Assembly: GCF_025264625.1 (NCBI RefSeq)
Contig: NZ_CP093313.1
Coordinates: 2,294,001 to 2,358,000, forward strand
Origin: Occallatibacter riparius
Lineage (GTDB): Bacteria; Acidobacteriota; Terriglobia; Terriglobales; Acidobacteriaceae
Reading direction: 5' to 3'
Length of the DNA: 64,000 nt
Positions within the stretch are counted from its first letter, which is position 1. Each line of letters starts with the position of its first letter. The position numbers were made by a program, and so were the translations under genes. The notes beneath the pieces were generated by a model. That model had not been told where the DNA came from, did not search any database, and saw only the letters and a program-made list of their open reading frames with translations. This document shows, piece after piece, positions 37,534 to 47,242 of the stretch.

Positions 37534-38406
37534 CTACATTCCGCCCCAAAGCCGCGCGGCTGCCATCTCATAGCCACGACGGAAGCCCTCGCGATATTCG
37601 CCTGCCAACTCGGGAGGCATATGCGGGTGGCGATATTCATCGCGATTGTTGGGGTCGGGTGGACGACCGTTGCCGCGGTCCTTCTGTGCGCCTTCCATAC
37701 CGTCATGGAATCCACGGCGCTGGACGTCAGAGAAGCGGCCGGGGGCCCGCCAGCTGTTTGGATCGCCTTGGAATTGCCATGTCTGTTCGCCTGAAAGCTG
37801 CGACATGGCAACCTCGTATCCGCGCATAAATCCGCTTCGGAACTCGTCTACCAACTCAGGCGGGACGGGCGGATTGCGGTACTCGGAATTGTCATCAGGG
37901 TCTGGCCGGCGATGGTACTGGAAGTCGTCGCGCGCACGTTCGGTGCCTTCGTGGAAACCGCGGCGGGCTGCATCGTTCTGGAGCCCCCGCATGCCCCAGT
38001 CCCAGTTCTGCTGCGGTGCATAGGCTCCCGGAGGCGGGTAGCCCTGCGGTGCCTGCGCGCCCCACAGATGCGAAGCGGCGACAGCGTAACCGCGGCGGAA
38101 CGCATGCCGGTAGGCTTCGCGCATCTCGGGGGGGATGTCCCGCGGCATGTCGTCAGGGTCGCGATACTCTTCGCGGTTATTCACGTTCGGACGGCGGCCG
38201 TTGCCGTAGTCTTTGTGCGCGCCTTCTATACCATCGTGAAATCCGCGGCGCTGCACGTCGTTGAACTCCTGTGGGGGAACATCCCAGCCATACTGCTGGC
38301 CTGAGAACGCGGGCTCTGGGGCCGCGGCCGCAGATGGTGTGGGACTCAGAACGGCGATGCCGAGAACAACTGCGGCCGCCGGTACGACAAACCAGGTGGG
38401 AGTCAT
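37534..38406 (-). CDS. Secreted protein built of three 65-70-residue repeats
   Basis: A 290-residue protein with a signal peptide (cleavage in SPTPSAAAA, about residue 28). The mature part is three copies of one unit at about 48-116, 142-206 and 225-289. Each unit has RRGFH(D/E)G, a charged turn with RPxxxxxxEYR, a PPE(L/M) step, and FRRGYxxA. Copies 1 and 3 are closest (VQRRGFHDG in both). The pattern suggests two short helices joined by an Asp/Asn/Pro-rich loop. AAGGAGAG precedes the ATG at 38406; a longer frame to 38583 is rejected. I do not recognise the family. The charged loops could bind metal or ligand, but that is inference. Confidence 0.78.
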   Translation of the reverse strand: MTPTWFVVPAAAVVLGIAVLSPTPSAAAAPEPAFSGQQYGWDVPPQEFNDVQRRGFHDGIEGAHKDYGNGRRPNVNNREEYRDPDDMPRDIPPEMREAYRHAFRRGYAVAASHLWGAQAPQGYPPPGAYAPQQNWDWGMRGLQNDAARRGFHEGTERARDDFQYHRRPDPDDNSEYRNPPVPPELVDEFRSGFMRGYEVAMSQLSGEQTWQFQGDPNSWRAPGRFSDVQRRGFHDGMEGAQKDRGNGRPPDPNNRDEYRHPHMPPELAGEYREGFRRGYEMAAARLWGGM

Positions 38407-38737
38407 GGCTTGCTCTCTCCTTTCAAGCTTGAAACGTAATCTGGGTTCGGAAGTTGCGGTGGAGGGGCCCGATACGTCGGATGGGGAACGCAGCTGCAAT
38501 CGGGTGCACAAGCGGAATTTCGATGGCTTGCATTGGGCGCATCTATAGACAGGTTGCGAACTCTCAACAGATGGTTGCCGCACGGAAGGCGCGACAGGAA
38601 GGCAGGGATATACACTGACGGTGGCCTCGCGCCGGCAGGCGAGGGAACCGGTTCAGGTCCGCGTGCGTTTAACTGATAGGAATAAGGCACTCTTACGTCA
38701 ACTCATCGCACCTTCCCGCGAAATCGGAGCAGAAAAC
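38407..38737. other. 331-bp divergent promoter region
   Basis: It separates the leftward repeat-protein gene from the rightward M13 peptidase gene. It holds a short hairpin near 38628-38647 (CCTCGC...GCGAGG) and the ribosome site of the peptidase gene (GGAG). The open frame running through it is an upstream extension of the peptidase frame and has no start-site support. Nothing else is seen. Confidence 0.5.
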
Positions 38738-40801
38738 ATGAAGAAAAGATTCAGTCTCACAGCGGCACTCGCAATCTGTGCCGTGTGTACCGCCTTGGGC
38801 CATGCGCAGACGTCGAGCACAAGCCAGGAGAAGCCGGAGCGGCTCGCCGGTCTTGAGCCTTCGTTCATCGACAAGAATGCTGACCCGTGCACCAACTTCT
38901 TCCAGTACGCTTGCGGAAATTTCAGCAAGCAGCATCCCATTCCGGCGGATCGCTCCGGGTTCGGCACGATGAGCATGCTTTATGACGAGAACCAGAGCAT
39001 TCTGCATTCGATCCTGGAGAAGGCGTCGACAGGCGGAGCAAGCCGCACGCCCAACGAGCAGAAGACTGGCGACTACTATGCCTCATGCATGGATGTGGCG
39101 GCTATCAATCAGAACGGACTCAAGGGCCTGCAGCCGGAACTCGATCGCATTGCCGCGCTCAAGAGCAAGGATCAACTCGCGCCGCTGCTCGCGCACCTGC
39201 AGCTCATCAATGTGAATGCGTTCATCGGGTTCGGCGAGCAGCAGGACTTCGGCGATGCCACGCGGCAGATTGCGTCCATCGACCAGGCCGGGCTCGGTCT
39301 TCCGGAGAAGGACTACTACCTGCGCACAGGCGAGGCCGATCAGAAACTCCGCCAGCAGTACGTGGAGCACGTAACCAATACCTTCAGGCTGCTTGGCGAG
39401 CCGGATGCGAAGGCCGCTGAAGATGCGAAGAAGGTGATGGATATCGAGACGGAACTGGCGAAGAATTCGCTCGATGTCACCTCACAGCGCGATCCCAACA
39501 ACATCTATCACATGACCTCCGTCGCCGATTTCGAGAAGATGACTCCGGCCATTGACTGGAACAAGTTCCTGTCGGATGTGGGCGCGCCTCCCGTCGAGAA
39601 GCTGAACGTGACGTATCCGCCGTTCTTCAAGGCGTTGAACTCGCTGATCGAGTCAACCGATCTGGAGACGATCAAGACCTATCTGCGCTGGCAGCTCATC
39701 ACCAATACGCCGAGCACGGCGTTGCCGGAGAAGTTCGATCAGGAGCACTTCAACTTCTATGGCAAGACCCTGAGCGGGCAGCAGCAACAGCAGCCACGCT
39801 GGAAGCGGTGCGTAGCCGCGACTGACGGCGCGCTGGGCGAAGCCCTGGGCGAGGTCTATGTGAAGCAGGCGTTCCCGGCGAGCAGCAAGGCTGCCACGCA
39901 GCAGATGGTGCGCGACATCGAATCTGCGATGGACAAGGATCTCGACACGCTGGACTGGATGAGCGCCGACACCAAGGCCAAAGCCAAGCAGAAGCTGAAC
40001 GCCATCGCCAACAAGATCGGGTATCCCGACAAGTGGCGCGACTACTCAAGCCTGAAGATTGAGCGGGGTGATGCGCTGGGCAATGCGATTCGCGCGATCG
40101 AGTTCGAGAATCACCGCCAGCTCAACAAGATTGGCAAGCCGGTTGATCGCGGCGAGTTCGGCATGAGTCCGCCGACGGTGAACGCCTACTACAGCCCGAC
40201 GATGAACGACATCAACTTCCCTGCAGGCATCCTGCAGCCGCCGTTCTGGGACTCCAATGCGACGGACGCTGAGAACTACGGGCACATCGGCGCGGTGGTG
40301 GGCCACGAGCTTACCCACGGTTTCGACGATGAAGGCCGCCAGTTCGACGCAGCCGGCAATCTGAAGGACTGGTGGACTGCCGAGGACGCGAAGAAGTTCG
40401 AGGCCAAGGCGGATTGCGAAGTCAAGGAGTACAACGCGTTCACCGTTCCCGGCGATGTGCATGTCAACGGTAAGCTGACGCTGGGCGAAAACACCGCTGA
40501 CAACGGTGGCCTCCGCCTTGCCTACATGGCGCTGCTCGAAGATGCCAAGCGCAAGAGCCTCAACATGGACGAGAAGAAGGACGGCTACACTCCGCAGCAG
40601 CAGTTCTTCATCGCGTTCGGCCAGAACTGGTGCGGCGAGCTTCGTCCACAGCGCGCGCGCATGCAGGTGCAGACCGATCCGCACTCGCCGCAGGAGTTCC
40701 GGGTGAACGGCGTGGTTCGCAACATGCCGGAGTTCGGCCAGGCATTCAACTGCAAGCAGGGCCAGCCGATGATGCCCGACAACATGTGCCGGGTGTGGTG
40801 A
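38738..40801 (+). CDS. M13-family zinc metallopeptidase (neprilysin/PepO-like), exported
   Basis: A 687-residue endopeptidase. The signal peptide ends in LGHAQ (about residue 24). The mature protein begins with the family landmark PCTNFFQYACGNF. The zinc site is His523-Glu-x-x-His527 (GHELTHGFDDEGRQFD) with the third ligand Glu584 in ENTADNGG. The C-terminal CRVW ending is the standard M13 end. These enzymes cut peptides on the amino side of hydrophobic residues. GGAG lies 8 bases upstream of the ATG at 38738. The stop codon is the first three bases of a repeat element. Confidence 0.95.
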   Translation: MKKRFSLTAALAICAVCTALGHAQTSSTSQEKPERLAGLEPSFIDKNADPCTNFFQYACGNFSKQHPIPADRSGFGTMSMLYDENQSILHSILEKASTGGASRTPNEQKTGDYYASCMDVAAINQNGLKGLQPELDRIAALKSKDQLAPLLAHLQLINVNAFIGFGEQQDFGDATRQIASIDQAGLGLPEKDYYLRTGEADQKLRQQYVEHVTNTFRLLGEPDAKAAEDAKKVMDIETELAKNSLDVTSQRDPNNIYHMTSVADFEKMTPAIDWNKFLSDVGAPPVEKLNVTYPPFFKALNSLIESTDLETIKTYLRWQLITNTPSTALPEKFDQEHFNFYGKTLSGQQQQQPRWKRCVAATDGALGEALGEVYVKQAFPASSKAATQQMVRDIESAMDKDLDTLDWMSADTKAKAKQKLNAIANKIGYPDKWRDYSSLKIERGDALGNAIRAIEFENHRQLNKIGKPVDRGEFGMSPPTVNAYYSPTMNDINFPAGILQPPFWDSNATDAENYGHIGAVVGHELTHGFDDEGRQFDAAGNLKDWWTAEDAKKFEAKADCEVKEYNAFTVPGDVHVNGKLTLGENTADNGGLRLAYMALLEDAKRKSLNMDEKKDGYTPQQQFFIAFGQNWCGELRPQRARMQVQTDPHSPQEFRVNGVVRNMPEFGQAFNCKQGQPMMPDNMCRVW

Positions 40802-40839
40802 AAAGGCAGGGAGTAGGGAATAGGGAGTAGGGAATAGTA
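40799..40839 (+). repeat. GGGARTA minisatellite-like repeat beginning at the M13 stop codon
   Basis: Starts TGAAAAGGCAGGGA, the same 14 bases as the repeat at 30772, then continues as alternating GGGAGTA and GGGAATA units. The first three bases are the stop codon of the peptidase gene. It is followed directly by a terminator-like hairpin. Confidence 0.75.
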
Positions 40840-40841
40840 AA

Positions 40842-40878
40842 CAAGAGCCGGCCATTCGCGATGAGTGGTCGGCTCTTG
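40842..40878. terminator. Hairpin between the convergent M13 and esterase genes
   Basis: Arms 40842-40854 and 40866-40878 pair over 13 positions, with one G-T pairing, around an 11-base loop. TGTTT follows. It probably ends the M13 transcript and may also serve the convergent esterase gene. Confidence 0.68.
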
Positions 40879-40903
40879 TGTTTGCGGTGAGGCCTTTCTA
40901 AGG

Positions 40904-41986
40904 CTAATCCTTGCTTTTAAGCTGTTTCACAAAGAAATCGGCCATCATGTGGTTCGCCTCCAGCGCCTCCGGCATCTTGGGGTCGTACCAGAAGGCGTGG
41001 GGCAGTGCGTCGAACACGATCAGCTGCGCATCCACGCCGGCGTGCAGAAACGCGCGGTGCAGGTTTGCCGTGCCACTGAGCAGCAGGTCGCGGCCGCTGG
41101 TGACGAAGAGCGTTGGGGGAAGGCCATGCAGGTCCGCGTAGATCGGCGACAGCACCGGATCCTTCACATCCGTTGACGCCACATAGAACGGATCATGCGC
41201 GCCGGGCTGCGGCGGATCGAGATGCCCAGACAGGCCGCGCAGCGCATACATTGAAATCGAATCGCCTGCGCGCCCAAAATCTCCCATGCCGCTGAAGATG
41301 CCCAGCGCCGCTGGCATCGGCATACCGAGCTGCTTTATCTTCACCGCGACTTCGCCGGTCAGGATGGCGCCTGCCGAAGTTCCGTAGATCACGATGTTCT
41401 TTGCCTTGTAGCTCTTCAGCAGTTCCTTGTAGACGGCGATGGAATCGTCCACCGCAGCGGGAAACGGATACTCCGGCGCGAGGCGGTAGAGCACAGCCAC
41501 CACCTTCATCTTTGCGAAGCTGGCAATGGGAATCGATTCGGTATAGGAGCCCGAGTCGGAGTTGAAGCCGCCGCCATGCAGGTTTAGCAGCACCTTGTCT
41601 TTGTTCTCATCCGGCATTCCGTCCGGTACAACCACATGCACCGGCACGCCCGCGATCGAGCGGTCGGTCAGCGTGTTTGGGCAGATCTTCGTCCACTCCA
41701 CCTTGGCGCCCGCGGTGTAGGCATCCGTCATCTTGCGCCGTTCGGCGAGCGACTGCGGCGGTCCCTGGTCGGGCTCGCGGCGGCTCAGTGAGGCTTTCGC
41801 CTGCGGGCTCAGATCCTCGGGAACCGGCACAACCCGCGTCACGTGGGCAGTGCCGTTTTCGTCGATGTAGCTGGTGTCACGAGTCGGGGCCTCGGCCGCG
41901 GTGGTCGGTTTGGGCGGAGTAGGTTTTTCCTGTGCGGCGAGAGCAGAGACGGCGGCAAGGAGGAGTGCAGTGGTAAGGCATTTCAT
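40904..41986 (-). CDS. Exported alpha/beta-hydrolase of the hormone-sensitive-lipase type
   Basis: A 360-residue esterase-like protein. Signal peptide MKCLTTALLLAAVSALAAQ, then a Pro/Thr-rich linker, a cap region, and the hydrolase fold. The oxyanion motif HGGGF begins at His137, and the nucleophile Ser204 is in GTSAG (the family usually has GDSAG). The late DALPHAFWYDP contains the likely catalytic His, and TSGRDLLLSG the likely Asp. It probably cleaves short-chain esters. The start is 41986, with GAGG upstream and the signal peptide immediately after; a longer frame to 42052 is unlikely. Confidence 0.88.
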   Translation of the reverse strand: MKCLTTALLLAAVSALAAQEKPTPPKPTTAAEAPTRDTSYIDENGTAHVTRVVPVPEDLSPQAKASLSRREPDQGPPQSLAERRKMTDAYTAGAKVEWTKICPNTLTDRSIAGVPVHVVVPDGMPDENKDKVLLNLHGGGFNSDSGSYTESIPIASFAKMKVVAVLYRLAPEYPFPAAVDDSIAVYKELLKSYKAKNIVIYGTSAGAILTGEVAVKIKQLGMPMPAALGIFSGMGDFGRAGDSISMYALRGLSGHLDPPQPGAHDPFYVASTDVKDPVLSPIYADLHGLPPTLFVTSGRDLLLSGTANLHRAFLHAGVDAQLIVFDALPHAFWYDPKMPEALEANHMMADFFVKQLKSKD

Positions 41987-42141
41987 GTGGGAGCCTCGGC
42001 GTGTTCGGGTTCGAGCGTGCTTCATTCGGATTGCGTGGCGACGGGTCCACAATAACAGAGACGCTGAAGGCGGCCCGCGGCATACTGCCGGAATGCATGC
42101 ATCGGAGCGGCATGCTTTTTCATCTAGGGAAAGACCGCTGA

Positions 42142-43284
<1,143 letters not shown>

Positions 43285-43424
43285 GGCAAATGGGGTTGGG
43301 CAGGCAGACCTGATCCCCGGCCACCTAATCAATTGATCACCATCTGCCGCTTTTTGCTTCACAATTGGTGCAACTGGTGGCCTATACTGCGAGAGGGCAG
43401 TTCGGCTCGTGCCCTGGAGGATCC

Positions 43425-43922
43425 TTGGCCCAGGCTTCGAGAAAACACGCGTCGGATACGCCGGTCATTCCCGACCGGCTCTATTTCAAAATCGGCGATG
43501 TGGCGCGCATCTGCGGGATCGAAACCTACGTGCTTCGATTCTGGGAGACGCAGTTTCCTCAACTCAAGCCCAATAAGAGCGGAACCGGCCAGCGCCTCTA
43601 TCGCCGCCGCGACGTGGAACTGGCGCTCGAGATCCAGCGGTTGGTGCACAAGGAGGGCTATACCATCTCCGGCGCCCGCCATGCACTGGAAGGCGGCGTC
43701 AAGCGCGTGACGGCGCCTGCGCAAGCGGTCGCCGAGCCCGCAACCGAGCCACCGCCTATGATGCTGCAGCGCAACGACACTATGAAGGCTGCACTGGTTC
43801 AGGCCCGGAATGAACTTCGGGAGATTTCGCAGCTGCTCGACAACCCGCAGCCCACAGCACGCCGCGAGCGCGCCAAGGTCATCAAGGTCCGGCCGGAGCT
43901 CGAGAGCCTCTTCCCGATGTAG
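43425..43922 (+). CDS. MerR-family transcriptional regulator
   Basis: A 165-residue regulator with an N-terminal winged helix: YFKIGDVARICGIETYVLRFWE is the DNA-reading helix pair, and GQRLYRRRDVELALEIQRL is the wing and second helix. The C-terminal half is variable, with a coiled helix (KAALVQARNELREISQLL), and lacks the Cys residues of metal sensors. It resembles the short MerR proteins that recur near folate/ihf-type genes in many bacteria and have no known effector. The TTG start at 43425 follows GGAGG; in-frame sequence to 43365 is also open. Confidence 0.83.
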   Translation: MAQASRKHASDTPVIPDRLYFKIGDVARICGIETYVLRFWETQFPQLKPNKSGTGQRLYRRRDVELALEIQRLVHKEGYTISGARHALEGGVKRVTAPAQAVAEPATEPPPMMLQRNDTMKAALVQARNELREISQLLDNPQPTARRERAKVIKVRPELESLFPM

Positions 43923-43936
43923 GCTCGGCACTCGGT

Positions 43937-45058
43937 TTATTCCGTAGTTACCCCAGTTCCCCTGCGCAGATCGCCAGCCAGCAGCCGATGAAACAGGTGC
44001 TCGCCGGCTTCGCGCCGCACGGACAACCTTCCCGCCCCATACGCCCGCGACCCCAGCCCGCGCTGCACTGACTCGCAGATTCCCACATCCTCGTCCTGAA
44101 TGCGATCACTCACGGCGACGCTCTCCGCGTTGTGTTCGCGCGCGGCCTCACTCACATCTGCGAAGTAGAAATCGAACTGCACCAAGCAGCGGTCTGGGGC
44201 GAGCGGCAGTACCAGGTTGGTGTCCATCACGCCTTGGTAGATGTTGACCATGAAGTTGGGATAGAGCCAGTAGTAGTAGGCACGGTCTCCAGTCCTCGTA
44301 GCTGAAACATCGACGTGTTCCCCGCTCGCCACCATCGGGCTCGACTGCAGGCAGTAATGCGCGCTGTTCTCGATCGTGTATTCCTTGTAATCGAGGACGC
44401 TGTTCAGTCCCTTGTGCAAATGCGGAACGTGATAACCGCCATCGAGGTAGTTATCCACGTAGACCTTCCAATTGCAGGCCAGCGTATAACTCCTTCTTTC
44501 GAAGAAGTGGATGTTACTCAGCCCCAGCGGGGCCACGCGCGCGGGCAGATCGCCGAGGAAAGTTTCCAGCGGCGGCGCGTCTTCGCTCAGTGTCACGAAG
44601 ACAAACTGCTCCCACGCAGCCACACGCACTGGTATGAGCCCATTCTCCGATCGTTCGAAGTTACTGACTCCGGCAAACTCGGGTGCGCCTTTCAACGACC
44701 CATCGAGGCCGTAGGTCCAACCATGGTAAGGGCAGCGCAGGTGCTCAGCTTTGCCGCAGGGCGCAGTCATCACCGCTGCGGCATGATGCCGGCATACGTT
44801 GTAGAAGGCGCACAGCTGCCCATCGCTCCCCCGAACCACCACGAGCGGCTCACCGGCGATCTCCACCGTGAAGTACTGCCCTGGCGCGGCGACTTGGTCC
44901 ATACGGCCAACCGCGATCCAGTTACGAGCGAACACCCGATCGCGCTCGAGCACTGAGAACCGCGCATCGAGGTACCAGGGGGCAGGAATTGTCCAGGCCT
45001 GCTCCAGCGGAGCGGAGTGGTCGTATAGATCCAGCAATTCGGCCAAGGGCTCAATCAC
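43937..45058 (-). CDS. Rieske-type aromatic-ring-hydroxylating / choline-monooxygenase-like oxygenase alpha subunit
   Basis: A 373-residue non-haem iron oxygenase. The Rieske cluster ligands are Cys89, His91 (CRHH), Cys109 and His112 (CPYHGW). The catalytic iron site follows the family pattern, with Asp205 bridging and His210/His215 in DGGYHVPHLH; the C-terminal QDED segment supplies the likely third ligand. It probably hydroxylates or demethylates a small aromatic or quaternary ammonium compound and needs a separate reductase, which is not present nearby. GTG start with AGAGGA upstream. It lies 69 bp after the GNAT gene on the same strand. Confidence 0.9.
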   Translation of the reverse strand: MIEPLAELLDLYDHSAPLEQAWTIPAPWYLDARFSVLERDRVFARNWIAVGRMDQVAAPGQYFTVEIAGEPLVVVRGSDGQLCAFYNVCRHHAAAVMTAPCGKAEHLRCPYHGWTYGLDGSLKGAPEFAGVSNFERSENGLIPVRVAAWEQFVFVTLSEDAPPLETFLGDLPARVAPLGLSNIHFFERRSYTLACNWKVYVDNYLDGGYHVPHLHKGLNSVLDYKEYTIENSAHYCLQSSPMVASGEHVDVSATRTGDRAYYYWLYPNFMVNIYQGVMDTNLVLPLAPDRCLVQFDFYFADVSEAAREHNAESVAVSDRIQDEDVGICESVQRGLGSRAYGAGRLSVRREAGEHLFHRLLAGDLRRGTGVTTE

Positions 45059-45127
45059 GAGGAATCCTCTGCGCTAGATGGTATTTCTTCTGGAAGTCAT
45101 TCGCGCCAGTAAACCGGCTAGAGGTGA

Positions 45128-45610
45128 TCAGAAGATCGGCAGCGGCTTCCACTCCATGTAGCAATACATCTCGTCCTCGCGAACGATGTTGAAGCCGAGG
45201 CGCTTGTGAAAGCGCAGCGAGCCGGGGTTAAACCGGAAGACAGTGGAAGTGATCCCGTGGCCCCGTTGCTTCGCTTCCTCCTGCACCCTTTGCACCAGAA
45301 CCGTTCCAATGCCCTTGCTCTGCACGCTGGGATGAACCGCGATGTCAACCAGGTGAAACGCGCGCTCTCCCGGCGATACCCAGAGGCGCCCCACCGGCTT
45401 ACTGTCGAGAAGAACGATGTGGTAGCAGGAGTTGGGATACATCTGTGTATAGGCGGACATTTGCCCGTGAAACTGCATGCGAATCAGATGTTCCTTCTGC
45501 GTGGCCGAAATTTGAGCCACGTCGAACTCGGGGCCGCGCAAGGCGGAATACAGCTCGTAGAGGAAGATCTCGTCCTGAGGAAGAGCGGGGCGGACGGCTA
45601 GCATTGACAT
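45128..45610 (-). CDS. GNAT-family N-acetyltransferase
   Basis: A 160-residue acetyltransferase. The GNAT core includes strand SKPVGRLWV, the acetyl-CoA motif IAVHPSVQSKGIGTVLV (the V-x-P-x-x-x-x-x-G-I-G pattern) and the closing FHKRLGFNIV. It would acetylate an amine on a small molecule or protein. It follows three tandem tail-collar genes on the same strand (52 bp after the last). Acceptor unknown; co-transcription with the collar genes suggests it may act on them or in the same process. Confidence 0.88.
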   Translation of the reverse strand: MSMLAVRPALPQDEIFLYELYSALRGPEFDVAQISATQKEHLIRMQFHGQMSAYTQMYPNSCYHIVLLDSKPVGRLWVSPGERAFHLVDIAVHPSVQSKGIGTVLVQRVQEEAKQRGHGITSTVFRFNPGSLRFHKRLGFNIVREDEMYCYMEWKPLPIF

Positions 45611-45662
45611 ATGCGATTAATATACGGGGGCCGGGCCAGGCCCTGCCCCCATCACAGTGTAG

Positions 45663-46202
45663 CTAGCCGCGAGCAGGGAAGATGCCCTGCAGCGCGATGC
45701 AGAAGTTAAGCGTGAGAAACGGCATCATGTTGTTGTGCGGCTGACTGCCGCCTGCGAGCCCCACCACATTCGCATTGAGCTGTCCTGGGGTACTGGGGGG
45801 TGGAATGTACGGGGTAGGCGGGGTAGTGCCGCCAGCCTTGGCAAGCATGGAGTTAGTTGGATTCGTGGTTTCGCCGCTGACTCGGGTGCCGTCAACACAG
45901 CCAAGGGTGTGCGTGTGCATCGGCATCTCCGACTGGATGAGGGTGACGGTTTGAGTGCCGCTTGATTCGCCCAAATCGTAAAGCGAGAGACCGGGTCCCT
46001 GGCCTGGTTGCAGGGGAACGCAGCCCTGAAGATTGGGAAGCGCAAACGTGTTAATTCCGTTTCCGCCATAGGTAGTCCCCAGCAGCGAAAACAGCGCCGT
46101 ATTCTGCGAGAGGGCCATAAGCTGGCCGTCGCACATCGCCCAGCCTTTGGGCGCGAAGTTCAACGGCAATATTCTGATCTCCGCCAAAAATGGATCTGAC
46201 AT
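45663..46202 (-). CDS. Phage tail-collar domain protein (paralogue 3 of 3)
   Basis: A 179-residue protein with the tail-collar fold. The signature is FAPKGWAMCDGQLMALSQNT near the start and LLGTTYGGNGINTFALPNLQGCVP. A longer variable middle (residues about 85-145) holds a Thr/Pro-rich loop, and the end is MPFLTLNFCIALQGIFP. Chromosomal proteins of this type (MdpB-like) occur widely, often in threes, and have no established function; they are not proof of a prophage. AAGGAG lies 8 bases upstream of the ATG, as for the second copy, 18 bp upstream in the cluster. Confidence 0.88.
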   Translation of the reverse strand: MSDPFLAEIRILPLNFAPKGWAMCDGQLMALSQNTALFSLLGTTYGGNGINTFALPNLQGCVPLQPGQGPGLSLYDLGESSGTQTVTLIQSEMPMHTHTLGCVDGTRVSGETTNPTNSMLAKAGGTTPPTPYIPPPSTPGQLNANVVGLAGGSQPHNNMMPFLTLNFCIALQGIFPARG

Positions 46203-46220
46203 GTGTCGGTCTCCTTACGG

Positions 46221-46721
46221 CTAGGTCTGGCTGGGGAAGATTCCCTGCAGAGCGATGATGAAGTTGAGCACCAGATAGGGCTGCATGTTTTCATGCGGCT
46301 GACTGCCCCCGGCGTTTGCGATTTGGCCGGGATACATTGGAGTCAGAGGGGGATTGGCATCGCCGTTGTAAATCGGCGCGGCGCCGAGCAGGTTCCCGGA
46401 GGGAGACGCCGTATTCCCCGCGGCGGTCGTGATGTTCCAGAGATGATTATGTGTCGGCATCTCGGTGATGCTGAGCGTGTGGGTCTGCTCGCCGCCCATT
46501 TGGCCAAGAGTCAGTCCGTTGCCCATGTGCGTGGGAACGCGCCCCTGAAGATTGGGCAGACCAAAGGTCTGCATGCCATTGCCGCCATAGGTCGTGCCGA
46601 GACACGCAAACAAAGCCTGGTTCTGATTGATCGGCAGCAGTTGCCCGTTGCAGAATGTCCACCCCTTGGGCGCGTAATTCCAGCTAATGATCTTGATCTC
46701 GGATAGGAAAGGTTCACTCAT
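46221..46721 (-). CDS. Phage tail-collar domain protein (paralogue 2 of 3)
   Basis: A 166-residue tail-collar protein, closest in layout to its neighbours: NYAPKGWTFCNGQLLPINQN, LGTTYGGNGMQTFGLPNLQG, then MPTHNHLW and the end LVLNFIIALQGIFPSQ. It starts with ATG and the leader AAGGAGAACGGCAC, nearly identical to that of the third copy. Middle gene of the tandem trio. Confidence 0.88.
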   Translation of the reverse strand: MSEPFLSEIKIISWNYAPKGWTFCNGQLLPINQNQALFACLGTTYGGNGMQTFGLPNLQGRVPTHMGNGLTLGQMGGEQTHTLSITEMPTHNHLWNITTAAGNTASPSGNLLGAAPIYNGDANPPLTPMYPGQIANAGGSQPHENMQPYLVLNFIIALQGIFPSQT

Positions 46722-46744
46722 GTGCCGTTCTCCTTATTTCCTGG

Positions 46745-47242
46745 CTAACTCTGGCTGGGGAAGATGCCGTAGAGCGAGATGATGAAATTCACGCACAAGA
46801 ACGGCTGGATATTGCTGTGGGGCTGGCTTCCTCCTGCGGTGGTAAGAGATGGAGACATCGCAGCATTTCCGGCTGTGTTGGTCTCGTAGATATCAGCACC
46901 TTGGGCCAGATAGTTTCCGCCAGGCTGGCCGGCAGTATTCCCGCCAGTCGTTGCAGTCGCCGTGTGACCGTGAACCGGCATTTGCTGCGAAGTCAGAGTC
47001 ACATTTTCGCTGCCCGCTGCCTGGCCCAGCACGAAGCCGGAACCCTGATGCATCGGCACCCGGCTTTGAAGGTTGGGAAGGGCAAAAGTTTCCTGCCCGT
47101 CTCCGCCGTATGTAGTCCCTATCAACTGGAACAACACGTCGTTTTCGGAAATTGGAACGAGTTGGCCTGCGCAGAATGCCCAGCCAACGGGGGCGAAATT
47201 GCCAGCGAACATGCGGATTTCGCCGACATATGGGGTACTCAT
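46745..47242 (-). CDS. Phage tail-collar domain protein (paralogue 1 of 3)
   Basis: A 165-residue tail-collar protein: FAPVGWAFCAGQLVPISEN, LIGTTYGGDGQETFALPNLQ, MPVHGHTA and the end FLCVNFIISLYGIFPSQ. It is the first gene of the leftward cluster. The start at 47242 (MSTPYVGEIRMF) is chosen because AGGAGAG lies just upstream and the other two copies start at the same point of the fold; a longer frame to 47302 is rejected. The region upstream is shared with the divergent giant gene. Confidence 0.88.
   Translation of the reverse strand: MSTPYVGEIRMFAGNFAPVGWAFCAGQLVPISENDVLFQLIGTTYGGDGQETFALPNLQSRVPMHQGSGFVLGQAAGSENVTLTSQQMPVHGHTATATTGGNTAGQPGGNYLAQGADIYETNTAGNAAMSPSLTTAGGSQPHSNIQPFLCVNFIISLYGIFPSQS

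Noticed and set aside
43937..47242. Prophage remnant, because of tail-collar genes
   Set aside because: No capsid, tail, lysis, integrase or terminase gene lies nearby, and tail-collar-type trios are common chromosomal genes.
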